A stretch of DNA of 64,000 nucleotides. Source: an uncultured Pelagibacteraceae bacterium. Lineage in GTDB: Bacteria > Pseudomonadota > Alphaproteobacteria > Pelagibacterales > Pelagibacteraceae. Position numbers and translations under genes: made by a program. The DNA lies in NCBI GenBank assembly GCA_902620525.1, contig CACNIK010000005.1:1-64000 (forward strand), written 5' to 3'. The notes beneath the pieces are model-generated. The model saw only the letters and a list, made by a program, of their open reading frames with translations, did no database searches and was not told where the DNA came from. This document shows positions 17,322 through 26,021 of the stretch, piece after piece (position 1 is the stretch's first letter; every line of letters starts with the position of its first letter).

Positions 17322-19195
17322 TTTTTTAAAAAAGTTCTTAGTAAACCTCCACTGGCTGTAAGAAACGCAGCAAACCAGATCCATAACATAAACGGTTTTA
17401 TTTGAAATTTTACATTATAAAAATCTGATCCATCAATGTTGCTCATGGTTAAATACAGATCTTGTTTAAGATTAGTCTTAATCGCCGACTCAAATGTCAA
17501 TGTTTGCGGATTATCGTAAATTCTTATTTCAGGATTTAAATTTCTCTGATAGTTTTTTTTAATATCAATAATATTAAAGTTGCCTACTATAGCATTATAA
17601 TTCTCTCTTTTTTTGATTTTCAAATCTTGAAACTTTATTTCAATATTATCTATTTTTTTTGTTTCACCCACTTTAATATTAAGATCGTACTCTTTACTAA
17701 AATTATGGTTTAAAATTATAAACAACATTAAAATTCCAAAACCTGTATGAGATAAAAAACTTGGTAAGTTATAATATGATTTGGTTTTTGAATTTATTAT
17801 AAAGTCCTTAATTGAGTGTATAATTAGAAATAGTGATGAAATTATAATTAAATTTGATAACAGATCGTAACTTTTAAAAAAAGAGAAAATTAAAAAATTC
17901 ATAGCACACGATAAAATTAAAATTAAAATCACGGATTTAAAATCATTATATTTTTGTTTTATCCATCTTATTTTAGGCCCGATTGCCATCATTATTAGAA
18001 ATGGAATAATTATCGGCGCAATTACAGAATTGTAAAAAGGTGGCCCAACCGAAATTTTTGTATCGTAAAGAACTTGGGTAAAAATTGGATAAATTGTGCC
18101 TATAAGCACAGTTGCTAGATAAAACATCATAAACCAATTATTACTCAGAATAAATGTTTCTTTGCTGACAGGCTCAAGATAAAAGTTGTCATAAATTTTT
18201 CTTTTAAAAAAAATTACGAAGGAAAAAAATATCATTAAAGACAGAAATATTAGTATATACATTCCCCGAGCCGGATCATTTGCAAAGGTATGAACAGAAT
18301 TTAATATCCCGGATCTAACTAAAAAAGTCCCAGTGACGCTAGATATAAAAGTAATAATTGATAATATTAAAACCCAATTATAAAGATAGTTTCTTTTTTC
18401 TAAAACTAATACTGAGTGAGCTAATGCGGTCATACAAAACCATGGTATTAGTGATGCGTTTTCTACAGGATCCCAAAACCAAAACCCACCCCAACCTAAT
18501 TCGTAGTAAGCCCAAATAGAACCAACAATTATACCTAATGATTGAAAACTCCAGGAGATTAATACCCAAACTTTTATTGAAGAGGCGAAATTTTTACCGT
18601 AAATATTAGAAAGTATTGCGGCCATTGCTGCAGAAAAATAAATTGATGATCCAACAAAACCTAAATACAACAATGGTGGATGAATAGCTAAAGCAGGGTC
18701 TTGTAAAATTGGATTCAATCCTAAACCTTCTAAGGGAATAGGTAAAATTTTAAAAAATGGATTTGAATTAGAAATTAAAAATACTAAGAATCCGAGAATT
18801 AAAATATTTTGTACCAATAAAGTGTAAAGACTATAACTTTTGTTAAACTTATAATTAAATAAAAAAAATAAAAAAGAGAAGATTACCATAATGTTTACCC
18901 ATAGGAGTAGACTACCCTCATGATTACCCCAAACACCTGCTATTTTATAAAAAATAGGTTTTGCAGTATGAGAGTTTTGATAAACGGCAATAAGAGAAAA
19001 ATCTGAAAAAACAAATGCAAAAATTAATAATAAAAATGATGTAATAATAAATGTTATTTGAAAAAAAGATAGATAGACTAAGTTTTTTTCAATTTGGATA
19101 TTTTTTTCTTTAATATTTTGATAAGCAAAATAAATAATTGATAATGTAATAAAAATACTTCCAAAAAGTAAAAAATTTCCCAGATTACTTAGCAT
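17318..19195 (-). CDS. ccmF: Heme lyase CcmF
   Basis: CcmF is the large membrane subunit that joins heme to apocytochrome c with CcmH. The protein has 625 residues and about fifteen helices. It shows the tryptophan-rich WWD heme-handling motif WGGFWFWDPVENASLIPWF at about 235-253 and conserved VWGNHEGSLLLWV near 88-100. Periplasmic histidines such as those in NHEG and SVHTFA are expected heme ligands. It overlaps ccmE at its start (11 bases) and ccmG at its end (4 bases), consistent with one operon. Confidence 0.97.
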   Translation of the reverse strand: MLSNLGNFLLFGSIFITLSIIYFAYQNIKEKNIQIEKNLVYLSFFQITFIITSFLLLIFAFVFSDFSLIAVYQNSHTAKPIFYKIAGVWGNHEGSLLLWVNIMVIFSFLFFLFNYKFNKSYSLYTLLVQNILILGFLVFLISNSNPFFKILPIPLEGLGLNPILQDPALAIHPPLLYLGFVGSSIYFSAAMAAILSNIYGKNFASSIKVWVLISWSFQSLGIIVGSIWAYYELGWGGFWFWDPVENASLIPWFCMTALAHSVLVLEKRNYLYNWVLILSIITFISSVTGTFLVRSGILNSVHTFANDPARGMYILIFLSLMIFFSFVIFFKRKIYDNFYLEPVSKETFILSNNWFMMFYLATVLIGTIYPIFTQVLYDTKISVGPPFYNSVIAPIIIPFLIMMAIGPKIRWIKQKYNDFKSVILILILSCAMNFLIFSFFKSYDLLSNLIIISSLFLIIHSIKDFIINSKTKSYYNLPSFLSHTGFGILMLFIILNHNFSKEYDLNIKVGETKKIDNIEIKFQDLKIKKRENYNAIVGNFNIIDIKKNYQRNLNPEIRIYDNPQTLTFESAIKTNLKQDLYLTMSNIDGSDFYNVKFQIKPFMLWIWFAAFLTASGGLLRTFLKK

Positions 19196-19613
19196 TTTCC
19201 TTTAATATTTTTTTCATTTGTGGAGGCATGTAATTCTCATCATGTTTAGCCAATATTCTATCAGCTATTAAATATTTTTTATCGTTAAGAATGCCTTCAA
19301 CTACTGCTCCTTGCTCCTCAGAGAATAAATTTGGAACAGTGCCATTATAAACAACAATTAATTCTTTTTCGTAATCTGTTAAGATAAACCTTATTTCCTT
19401 GTTATTCTGTTGAATAGAATTTTTTTTTACCATCCCACCTACTCTAACCATAGAGTTTCCTTCTATTGGACTATTTATAAAAATTTCAGACGGGGTTTTA
19501 AAATATAATATGTTTTGTTTAAGATTTAGATAAATAAAAATCAAAAAAGATAAAGTAACCAGGATAATTGAGATGAGAAATAAAAGTCTTTTTTTAATTT
19601 TTTTTGTAAGCAT
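19185..19613 (-). CDS. ccmE: Heme chaperone CcmE
   Basis: CcmE is a periplasmic, membrane-anchored OB-fold protein that binds heme covalently and delivers it to CcmF. The 142-residue sequence has an N-terminal basic stretch and membrane anchor (about 9-30), the domain signature RVGGMVKK, and the C-terminal heme-binding motif LAKHDENYMPP with covalent-heme His124 and Tyr128. Length and motif are standard for the histidine type of CcmE. It lies between ccmD and ccmF. Confidence 0.97.
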   Translation of the reverse strand: MLTKKIKKRLLFLISIILVTLSFLIFIYLNLKQNILYFKTPSEIFINSPIEGNSMVRVGGMVKKNSIQQNNKEIRFILTDYEKELIVVYNGTVPNLFSEEQGAVVEGILNDKKYLIADRILAKHDENYMPPQMKKILKENAK

Positions 19614-19623
19614 TCAAGATGCT

Positions 19624-19857
19624 TTAGCTTAATTTATTTTGCGAAGCTAAAATGTTGCTAACAACTTTAGATGATTTGGTAATTCTTTTTTTTTGTTTTG
19701 CTGGTAATTTTTCCAACTCCATAGCAAATTCTTTTTCATACTTTTTTAAGGTTTTTCTTGTTTTGTAAAAGAGCAAAGAGCAAAAAGTAAAAACTATTAA
19801 AAAGGATGACCAGACGTAAAATCCGTATCCTCCCATTTTTAAAAATTCAATAATCAT
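19624..19857 (-). CDS. ccmD: Heme exporter protein CcmD
   Basis: The 77-residue protein begins with the CcmD-type MGGYGFYVWSSF segment (from residue 8), continues into a single membrane helix, and ends with a charged cytoplasmic tail, here longer than usual. CcmD helps release heme-loaded CcmE from the CcmABC complex. Its ATG overlaps the ccmC stop by four bases and ccmE follows 10 bases after its stop, the expected order. CcmD is poorly conserved, so the call rests on the motif and position. Confidence 0.85.
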   Translation of the reverse strand: MIIEFLKMGGYGFYVWSSFLIVFTFCSLLFYKTRKTLKKYEKEFAMELEKLPAKQKKRITKSSKVVSNILASQNKLS

Positions 19858-20558
19858 AATCTTTTAATGTTTTGTTTCTTTATTTTAATGATTTCTGTTT
19901 TATATTTCATTAGAAAAATTAACGCACAATACAACAATAAAACCAATAACATCAAGAATAATGGAAACAACATACTAGGATGAATGCTAGATGAACCCAA
20001 AAATTTAATACTAGCTGGCTGGTGTAGAGTCGACCACCACTCAACTGAATATTTAATAATTGGAATATTTATTATTCCTAGAATTGATAAAATTGACAAA
20101 ATTTTTGTTAAATTTTCATTATTCTTAAAATATTTTAAAGAAAAAATAAATAAAACGTAGAATAACATTAATACTAACATCGAAGTAAGTCTAGCGTCCC
20201 AAGCCCACCAAGTTCCCCAAGTTGGTTTTCCCCATAAAGATCCAGTAACGATTGATAGGCAGGTAAATAACAAACCTATTGGTGCTAAACTTTTTATAAA
20301 TAAAAATAAGTTTTTTATTTTAAAAATAAAATTTAATATTGTACTTATTGCGATCAGAGAAAAAATTGAGAGTCCAATCCATGCTGAAGGTACATGAACA
20401 TACATAATTCTTACAGAGTCGCCCTGAAGATAATCGACAGGAGAAATAATCAAAGCAAAAGAAATTCCAATTATTAAAATCACAAAAAAAATTGAATTGA
20501 TGAATTTAATAAATTTGTCGATATAAACTATTATGTTTCCAAAAGAAAAAAAATCCAT
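19854..20558 (-). CDS. ccmC: Heme ABC exporter subunit CcmC
   Basis: CcmC transfers heme to CcmE. The 234-residue protein has six membrane helices, the WWD motif GTWWAWDARLTS (about 115-126), and the two flanking periplasmic heme-ligand histidines, His55 in MYVHVPSAW and His179 in WWSTLHQPASIKF. It is the first ccm gene in this run; ccmA and ccmB are not in the window. Its upstream spacer holds a candidate RNA hairpin. Confidence 0.95.
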   Translation of the reverse strand: MDFFSFGNIIVYIDKFIKFINSIFFVILIIGISFALIISPVDYLQGDSVRIMYVHVPSAWIGLSIFSLIAISTILNFIFKIKNLFLFIKSLAPIGLLFTCLSIVTGSLWGKPTWGTWWAWDARLTSMLVLMLFYVLFIFSLKYFKNNENLTKILSILSILGIINIPIIKYSVEWWSTLHQPASIKFLGSSSIHPSMLFPLFLMLLVLLLYCALIFLMKYKTEIIKIKKQNIKRL

Positions 20559-20605
20559 TACCAGCTAATTACTACAGTATCTTTTTTAAGGGAAGGTGCA
20601 TTTTT

Positions 20606-20658
20606 GCCTAATTGAGAATTGAGAGGGAGTAAGAAGTATGAGTAATCCCCAATTAGGC
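20606..20658. ncRNA. Candidate structured RNA between hspQ and ccmC
   Basis: GCCTAATTG (20606-20614) and CAATTAGGC (20650-20658) form a perfect 9-base inverted repeat. Inside it GGGA (20625-20628) pairs with TCCC (20646-20649), stacked directly on the outer stem on one side, with a 10-base bulge on the other that contains a tandem ATTGAGA repeat. No poly-U follows on either strand, so it is not a simple terminator. It lies about 50 bases upstream of ccmC and could be a leader element or small RNA; the strand is uncertain. Confidence 0.35.
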
Positions 20659-20681
20659 TTAAACAGTAAAAAAATATATAA

Positions 20682-20710
20682 ATTTTTTGGCCGAGTTTTG
20701 AACCAAAAAT
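20682..20710 (-). terminator. Possible terminator after hspQ
   Basis: On the minus strand, ATTTTTGG (20710-20703) pairs with CCAAAAA (20690-20684) across a 12-base loop, followed by an AT-rich stretch with a seven-T run a few bases later. It sits 23 bases after the hspQ stop. The stem is mostly A-T, so strength is doubtful. Confidence 0.35.
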
Positions 20711-20732
20711 GTTTTATTTATGGCGGTAGTGT

Positions 20733-21053
20733 TTAATTAGAAGGTTTAAGATAACTAGTCCCTTTTTTTCCTACAAAAATTTCTTCAATTAATGGATGCT
20801 TAATTGGCTCATTAGAGTCATCTATTAATAGATTTTGCTCTGAAACATAAGCCTCATAGGTTACTTCATTGCTTTCGGCAAGAAGATGGTAGAAAGGTTG
20901 ATTTTTTCTCGGTCTAACATCTTTAGGTATGGACTGATACCACTCTTCAGAATTATTAAATTCAAAATCAACGTCATAGATCACACCTCTAAAATCAAAA
21001 TGACGGTGCTTTACTACTTCTCCTATTGAAAACTTTGCCGTATTTGTAGACAT
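20733..21053 (-). CDS. hspQ: Heat shock protein HspQ (YccV-like hemimethylated-DNA-binding domain)
   Basis: The 106-residue protein matches the HspQ/YccV family: AKFSIGEVVKHRHFDFRGVIYDVD at the start, NQPFYHLLAE in the middle and AYVSEQNL toward the end. In enterobacteria HspQ is a heat-shock protein that affects DnaA stability and acts as a specificity factor for the Lon protease. It is the first gene of the long minus-strand run and is divergent from yciB. The length is normal and the identification is good; function in this organism is inferred from the family. Confidence 0.9.
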   Translation of the reverse strand: MSTNTAKFSIGEVVKHRHFDFRGVIYDVDFEFNNSEEWYQSIPKDVRPRKNQPFYHLLAESNEVTYEAYVSEQNLLIDDSNEPIKHPLIEEIFVGKKGTSYLKPSN

Positions 21054-21130
21054 ATATAATACTTAGTAATTTTTAAGTTAAAATCAATATATAAATTTAA
21101 TATTAAAATAATTTATGTTAGAGTTTTAGT

Positions 21131-21697
21131 GTGAATAAGTCCTTATTGAAATTTGTCACAGACTTTGGGCCTTTATTAATATTTTTTTACTTTTATAAGA
21201 CAAGCGGCAATAATTTAAGTATTGCTATACCCCCGCTCATAATTTCAACAATATTAGCAGTAATTATAGTTTATGTAATTGAACGGAAGATACCTTATGT
21301 TCCTCTTTTGGGTGCAGCACTTATATCATTGTTTGGTGGATTGACACTATATTTTGATAATCCAATTTTCATATACTTGAAGCCAACAATTATTAATTTA
21401 ATATTCGCAACTGCTTTACTAATTAGTGACATTTTTTTCAAAAAAAATCTTTTAAAATTATTTCTTAATAATGCTTTCAAATTAAATGATTTTGGTTGGA
21501 CATTGCTTAACAAACGGTGGGCTTATTTTTTTATATTTTTAGCAATTTTAAACGAGATTGTTTGGAGGTCTTTCGCTCCTGAAAAAGAATATATCTGGGT
21601 AAATTTTAAAGTTTGGGGAATTTTACCTTTAACTTTTATATTTACAGCGTTACAATTGCCGTTAATTAATAAATATAAGAATAATGAAGAATATTAG
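21131..21697 (+). CDS. yciB: Inner-membrane septation protein YciB/IspZ family
   Basis: The 188-residue membrane protein starts with GTG and shows the family start LLKFVTDFGPLLIFFYFYK, KIPYVPLLGAALISLFGGLTLYF and NKRWAYFFIFLAILNEIVWR, with about five helices. YciB (called IspZ or IspA in Shigella) affects intracellular septation and envelope integrity. Its end overlaps the DUF2794 gene by 14 bases, so the two are cotranscribed. An ATG start is not available in the conserved N-terminal region, supporting the GTG. Confidence 0.9.
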   Translation: MNKSLLKFVTDFGPLLIFFYFYKTSGNNLSIAIPPLIISTILAVIIVYVIERKIPYVPLLGAALISLFGGLTLYFDNPIFIYLKPTIINLIFATALLISDIFFKKNLLKLFLNNAFKLNDFGWTLLNKRWAYFFIFLAILNEIVWRSFAPEKEYIWVNFKVWGILPLTFIFTALQLPLINKYKNNEEY

Positions 21698-22025
21698 ATT
21701 AATTGTAGATAATGATAGTAAGGCAAAGCAACCTTATTTTATCAAAAAAGAACTTCAAACTATTTTAAATTTATATGCAAAAATGGTTTCGAATGGGACC
21801 TGGAAAGATTATAGCCTTTATACAGGAAATAAAGAAATATCATTCAATATATATAAAAGAGCCTCAGAAAAACCAATCTTAAGAATTCTGAAAAATTTGA
21901 AACCTAACTATAAAAATGAGAGGTTTTTAATTAAAGATAAAAACGGTAAAGTTATTCAAAAATCAGAAAACTTAAAATTACTTATTGATAGGACCAGTTT
22001 GGGAAAAATTGAATTAATTAAGTAG
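21684..22025 (+). CDS. DUF2794 family protein
   Basis: This 113-residue soluble protein resembles the alphaproteobacterial DUF2794 family: a YFIKKELQTILNLYAKMVSNGTWKDYSLY segment followed by FNIYKRASEKPILRI and a KNGKVIQKSENL repeat-like end. The function of the family is unknown. It overlaps the end of yciB by 14 bases and ends one base before the convergent BI-1 family gene. There are no signal peptide or membrane helices. Confidence 0.7.
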   Translation: MKNIRLIVDNDSKAKQPYFIKKELQTILNLYAKMVSNGTWKDYSLYTGNKEISFNIYKRASEKPILRILKNLKPNYKNERFLIKDKNGKVIQKSENLKLLIDRTSLGKIELIK

Positions 22026-22026
22026 A

Positions 22027-22779
22027 CTATCTTCTTTGGCCGAAAAGTCTTAAAAGCATTATAAAAAGATTTATGAAATCAAGATAGAGAGTAAGTGCGC
22101 CCATTACAGCTTTTTTGCCCATTAGTTCTCCGCTGTCACTTGCTAAATACATATTTTTAATCTTTTGAGTGTCGTAGGCAGTTAGACCTACAAATACCAA
22201 AACACCAATTATTGAAATCACAAAATACATCATCGAAGATTTTAAAAATATATTTACTAAAGATGCGATTATGATTCCAATTAAACCCATCATCAAAAAT
22301 GAACCTAATTTTGTTAAATCTCTTTTAGTTGTGTAACCGTAGATACTCATTGCTCCAAAAGTACCAGCTGTAATAAAAAAGACCCTAGTGATGCTAGTGC
22401 CTGTATAAGCAAGAAAAATAGAAGATAGTGAAGCTCCCATTAGGGCTGCAAATATCCAAAATACTGTTTGGGCTTTAGACGCGCTCATTTTTGCAATACC
22501 GAAACTCATATAAAAAACCACACCTAGCGGTGCTAACATCACAACCCAAGCTAAACCTGAGTTATATAAAGTGTTACCTAATTGCGTAAGTCCTAAAATT
22601 TCTCCGTTCGGACCACTCACTACTGCCATCTTAAACAAAAGCAGAGCTATAAAACCTGTAAGCGCAACTCCAGATGCCATGTAGTTATAAACTTTAAGCA
22701 TGTAAGCTCTTAAGCCCTGATCAATTATTGCTTCAGATACTGAGGATCTTGATGCTGAACTTTGTTTATTAAAAACCAT
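22027..22779 (-). CDS. Bax inhibitor-1/YccA family membrane protein
   Basis: The 250-residue protein has about seven helices and BI-1 family features: RAYMLKVYNYMASGVALTG at the start, a MGLIGIIIASLVNIFLKS-type middle, AYDTQKIKNMY and the C-terminal ALTLYLDFINLFIMLLRLFG. YccA-type members bind and modulate the FtsH protease; others act as pH-sensitive calcium leak channels. Transcription is likely to start at or next to the ATG, since a TTGAAA-16-TATATT promoter ends 6 bases upstream. Confidence 0.93.
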   Translation of the reverse strand: MVFNKQSSASRSSVSEAIIDQGLRAYMLKVYNYMASGVALTGFIALLLFKMAVVSGPNGEILGLTQLGNTLYNSGLAWVVMLAPLGVVFYMSFGIAKMSASKAQTVFWIFAALMGASLSSIFLAYTGTSITRVFFITAGTFGAMSIYGYTTKRDLTKLGSFLMMGLIGIIIASLVNIFLKSSMMYFVISIIGVLVFVGLTAYDTQKIKNMYLASDSGELMGKKAVMGALTLYLDFINLFIMLLRLFGQRR

Positions 22780-22785
22780 ATAATG

Positions 22786-22813
22786 AATATAAGAAATTTT
22801 ATTGACTTTTCAA
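22786..22813 (-). promoter_or_regulatory. Promoter of the BI-1 gene, near-leaderless
   Basis: On the minus strand TTGAAA (22813-22808), a 16-base spacer and TATATT (22791-22786) form a good sigma-70-type promoter. Only 6 bases separate the -10 box from the ATG at 22779, so the transcript would start at or next to the start codon. Confidence 0.55.
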
Positions 22814-22849
22814 TAGGCAAATTTTCCTTTAAAAAAACATAACTATTAT

Positions 22850-23887
22850 ATGAAATTCAAAAAATTAGGCAATACCGATCTAGAAGTGAGCCTTATTTGT
22901 CTAGGAACAATGACCTGGGGTACTCAAAACACTGAGAAAGAAGCTTTTGAGCAAATGGATTACGCGCTTGAAAATGAGGTAAATTTTTTTGATACAGCCG
23001 AACTTTATTCGGTACCGCCCACACCAGATTCATATGGAAAAACTGAAATAATGATAGGAAACTGGTTTAAGAAAAGAAAAAATAGGGATAAAATAATTTT
23101 AGCTACGAAAGTCGCTGGACCTGGTTGTGACTGGATAAGAGGAGGTGGAAACAACTTCTCGGAAAAAAAAATAGGCTTAGCTATAGACGACAGTCTAAAA
23201 AGATTAAAAACAGATTATATAGATCTTTATCAATTGCATTGGCCGGAAAGATCTACAAACTGTTTTGGCAGAAGAGAATTTTCTGTTAATGAAAACGAAA
23301 GAGATTGGAACGATTTTGAGTCTATTTTAAAAGCGTTAGATAAATTTATTAAAAGTGGAAAAATTAGATATATTGGAATGTCTAATGAAACTCCTTACGG
23401 TCTATCAAAATATTTAGAATTATCAAAAAATAAAAACCTTCCAAGAATGATGTCAGTTCAAAATCCATATAGTCTGGTAAATAGGACATATGAAATTGGT
23501 ATGTCAGAAATATCTATTAGAGAAAAATGTGGATTGCTAGTTTATTATCCTTTGGCTGCAGGTGCACTTTCTGGAAAATACATGAATGGCCAAATGCCAA
23601 AAAATTCAAGAATGAGTTTATTTAAAGGATGGGAAAGAATGATTAATCCTTTAGCTATGAAGGCATATGAAGAGTATTCGAAATTAGCAAAGGAAAATAA
23701 TATTACTATGGTCCAACTTGCACAAGCTTTTGTAAATTCAAGACCATTTGTAACCAGTAACATAATTGGAGCGACATCTATGGACCAATTAAAAGAAAAT
23801 ATTGGGAGTATTAATGTAAAACTAAATCAAGATACGCTTGATAAAATCAATTTAATTCACAATAATAATCCAAATCCTGCACCATAA
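22850..23887 (+). CDS. Aldo/keto reductase (Tas-like)
   Basis: The 345-residue TIM-barrel oxidoreductase contains the aldo/keto reductase tetrad: Asp48 and Tyr53 in FFDTAELYS, Lys87 in ATKVAGPG and His130 in LYQLHWPER. NADPH-binding SNIIGATSMDQL lies near the C-terminus. The length and insertion pattern resemble the Tas/YghZ subgroup, which reduces aldehydes or ketones with NADPH; the physiological substrate is unknown. It is transcribed divergently from the BI-1 gene. Confidence 0.9.
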   Translation: MKFKKLGNTDLEVSLICLGTMTWGTQNTEKEAFEQMDYALENEVNFFDTAELYSVPPTPDSYGKTEIMIGNWFKKRKNRDKIILATKVAGPGCDWIRGGGNNFSEKKIGLAIDDSLKRLKTDYIDLYQLHWPERSTNCFGRREFSVNENERDWNDFESILKALDKFIKSGKIRYIGMSNETPYGLSKYLELSKNKNLPRMMSVQNPYSLVNRTYEIGMSEISIREKCGLLVYYPLAAGALSGKYMNGQMPKNSRMSLFKGWERMINPLAMKAYEEYSKLAKENNITMVQLAQAFVNSRPFVTSNIIGATSMDQLKENIGSINVKLNQDTLDKINLIHNNNPNPAP

Positions 23888-23931
23888 TACAAACCATTGA
23901 ATTAGATTTTTTTTAGTATAAAAAAGCACTT

Positions 23932-24432
23932 ATGAAATTAAAAACCATAATATATTTTTTATTATTTTATTTTATAGCTTCAAATAGTTTTGCTAATACA
24001 CCTAAATCCTCCGGTAAGTATAAGAACTGGGAAAGTTTTACGATGATGACTGATAAAGGAAAGGTTTGTTTTGCACAAACAAAGCCAGTAAAAAGAGCTC
24101 CTGCAGCGATAAAGAGAAAAGACTCTAGAATATTCGTAACATTTAGACCAAACGAAAATATTAAAGACGAGATAAGTATTACAAGTGGTCATGCCTATAA
24201 AAATTCTACTGTTTCTGCAAAATCAGGTAAAAGTAATTTTTCTTTTTTTTCACAAGGAGACTTTGCTTGGTTGCTTGATGAAAATGAGGAAAAAAAATTT
24301 ATAAAATTAATGAAAAGAGCAACAGATTTGATGATTAAAGGTAAAACAAAAGATGGTGCTGAAACAACAGACCACTATTCTATGATGGGATTTACCAAGG
24401 CTTATAACACAGCCAAAAAAGTTTGTAGTTAA
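23932..24432 (+). CDS. Invasion-associated locus B (IalB) family periplasmic protein
   Basis: The 166-residue protein has a clear Sec signal peptide (about 1-21, cleavage after SFA), then the IalB-like pattern of an N-terminal WESFTMMTDKGKVCFAQTKP strand region, RIFVTFRPNENIKDEIS, and a C-terminal MMGFTKAYNTAKKVC. Two cysteines, one early and one at the very end, are placed to form a disulfide, as in the family. IalB proteins are widespread in free-living alphaproteobacteria; the name comes from Bartonella and does not imply invasion here. Its stop shares a base with the argG start. Confidence 0.7.
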   Translation: MKLKTIIYFLLFYFIASNSFANTPKSSGKYKNWESFTMMTDKGKVCFAQTKPVKRAPAAIKRKDSRIFVTFRPNENIKDEISITSGHAYKNSTVSAKSGKSNFSFFSQGDFAWLLDENEEKKFIKLMKRATDLMIKGKTKDGAETTDHYSMMGFTKAYNTAKKVCS

Positions 24433-25613
24433 TGAAAAAAATTGTTTTAGCTTACTCTGGGGGTTTAGATACCTCAATAATTCTTAAATGGTTGCAAATA
24501 AATTATAAAGCTGAAGTCATCGCTTATACCTCAAATATAGGTCAAGATTTAAATAAGAAGAAGATAATTCAAAATGCAAAAAGACTGGGTGTTAAGAAAA
24601 TTATCATTGAGGATTTAAAAAATATTTTTGTTAAAGAATATGTTTTTCCGATGATAAGAGCTCACGCTGTTTATGAAGGTGTTTATTTGCTTGGAACCTC
24701 TATAGCAAGACCCTTAATAGCAAAAAGACAAATTGAAATTGCAAAAAAATTTAAAGCTTTTGCAGTTTCACACGGTGCTACTGGAAAAGGAAACGATCAA
24801 GTTAGATTTGAACTTGGATATTCTTTTTTTGGTAAAAAAATTAAAGTCATAGCGCCTTGGAGAGAGTGGAAGCTACAGTCTAGATCAGATTTAATTAAAT
24901 ATGCAAAAAAATATAAAATTCCAATTCCAAAAGACAAAAAAGGGGCTCCCCCGTTTTCTGTTGATGATAATTTATTTCATGTTTCGACTGAAGGCAAAGT
25001 GCTAGAAAATCCAAGGAACGCGGCTCCAGAATTTATTTTTCAAAAAACTATTTCACCAGAAAAAGCAAAAAATAAAGCGGTTAAAATAAAGATAGGTTTT
25101 AAAAATAGCGATCCAATCTCTATTAATGGAAAAAAATATAAACCAGAATTTTTATTAGAAAAATTAAATAAAATTGGAGGAGCAAATGGAATCGGTAGAG
25201 TCGATCTTGTGGAAAATAGATTCATTGGTATAAAATCCAGAGGAGTTTATGAAACGCCCGGTGGAACTTTATTGTATTTTGCACACAGAGCGATTGAGTC
25301 TGTAACTTTAGATAAAGCCACAATGCATGCTAAAGAAAGAATAATGCCATTGTATGCTGAACTAGTTTATAATGGGTATTGGTTTTCAAAAAAAAGACTG
25401 AGTCTCCAAAAAATAATTGATAAAAAAAGAAATCAAGTAAATGGTGAGGTAGTCCTTAAAATTTACAAGGGCAATATTACTATTTTATCAAGAAGATCAA
25501 AAAACAATGCTTATTCATTAAAAAAAGTTTCTTTTGAAGAAAACAAAACATTCAAAAAGTCTAAGATTGAGAAATTCATAAAATTTCATTCAAAACAATT
25601 ACATAAACAATAA
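24432..25613 (+). CDS. argG: Argininosuccinate synthase
   Basis: ArgG joins citrulline and aspartate with ATP to give argininosuccinate, the penultimate step of arginine synthesis. The 393-residue protein has the pyrophosphatase-type ATP loop AYSGGLDTSI (8-17), the substrate segment GTSIARPLIAK, HGATGKGNDQVRFELGY and the C-terminal synthase domain with ESVTLDKATMHAKERIMPLYAELVYNG. It overlaps the preceding gene by one base. Identification is secure. Confidence 0.97.
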   Translation: MKKIVLAYSGGLDTSIILKWLQINYKAEVIAYTSNIGQDLNKKKIIQNAKRLGVKKIIIEDLKNIFVKEYVFPMIRAHAVYEGVYLLGTSIARPLIAKRQIEIAKKFKAFAVSHGATGKGNDQVRFELGYSFFGKKIKVIAPWREWKLQSRSDLIKYAKKYKIPIPKDKKGAPPFSVDDNLFHVSTEGKVLENPRNAAPEFIFQKTISPEKAKNKAVKIKIGFKNSDPISINGKKYKPEFLLEKLNKIGGANGIGRVDLVENRFIGIKSRGVYETPGGTLLYFAHRAIESVTLDKATMHAKERIMPLYAELVYNGYWFSKKRLSLQKIIDKKRNQVNGEVVLKIYKGNITILSRRSKNNAYSLKKVSFEENKTFKKSKIEKFIKFHSKQLHKQ

Positions 25614-25634
25614 AAATTTGTTAAAAGAATATGT

Positions 25635-26021
25635 ATGAATGCAACGATTCGGAATATTCAGTTAGTAGCAGTTTTAATCGTCTTAGCTGCGACGGTCATT
25701 GCTTTCTTTCTTGAAATTCATGAAATGTATCAGAACAGGGACATAAGTTTAGCAGATCTGCTTCTTATGTTTATCTATATAGAGGTTATTGGACTGGTAA
25801 GATCTTATTGGGAAACAAGATCAGTAAGAATAACGTATCCTATGATCATTGCTATAACTGCTTTGGCTCGATTTATAATTCTTCAAGACAAAGACCAAGA
25901 TCCAACAAATTTAATTTATATATCTCTTGCAATTTTAATCGTAGCAGCAGCAACTGTCATTATAAGATTTAGAAATAGTAAAATATTAAAACTTGATTCT
26001 TCAAGATCTAACGAACTTTAA
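25635..26021 (+). CDS. psiE: PsiE family phosphate-starvation-inducible membrane protein
   Basis: The 128-residue protein has four hydrophobic helices and the PsiE-type core LADLLLMFIYIEVIGLVRSYWE followed by RITYPMIIAITALARFII. PsiE is induced by phosphate starvation in E. coli, but its molecular role is unknown. The gene starts 21 bases after argG, and its 3' end overlaps the convergent folD by 14 bases. No Pho box could be assigned with confidence. Confidence 0.75.
   Translation: MNATIRNIQLVAVLIVLAATVIAFFLEIHEMYQNRDISLADLLLMFIYIEVIGLVRSYWETRSVRITYPMIIAITALARFIILQDKDQDPTNLIYISLAILIVAAATVIIRFRNSKILKLDSSRSNEL

Noticed and set aside
20684..20709. T-arm-like GGTTCAAAACTCGG text on the minus strand, suggesting a tRNA or tmRNA piece
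   Set aside because: No acceptor stem, D arm, anticodon arm or tag-peptide reading frame can be built around it; the A/T stem is better read as a weak terminator.
23932..24432. IalB-like protein as evidence of host invasion
   Set aside because: The family is widespread in free-living alphaproteobacteria and no other host-interaction genes are present; the name is historical.
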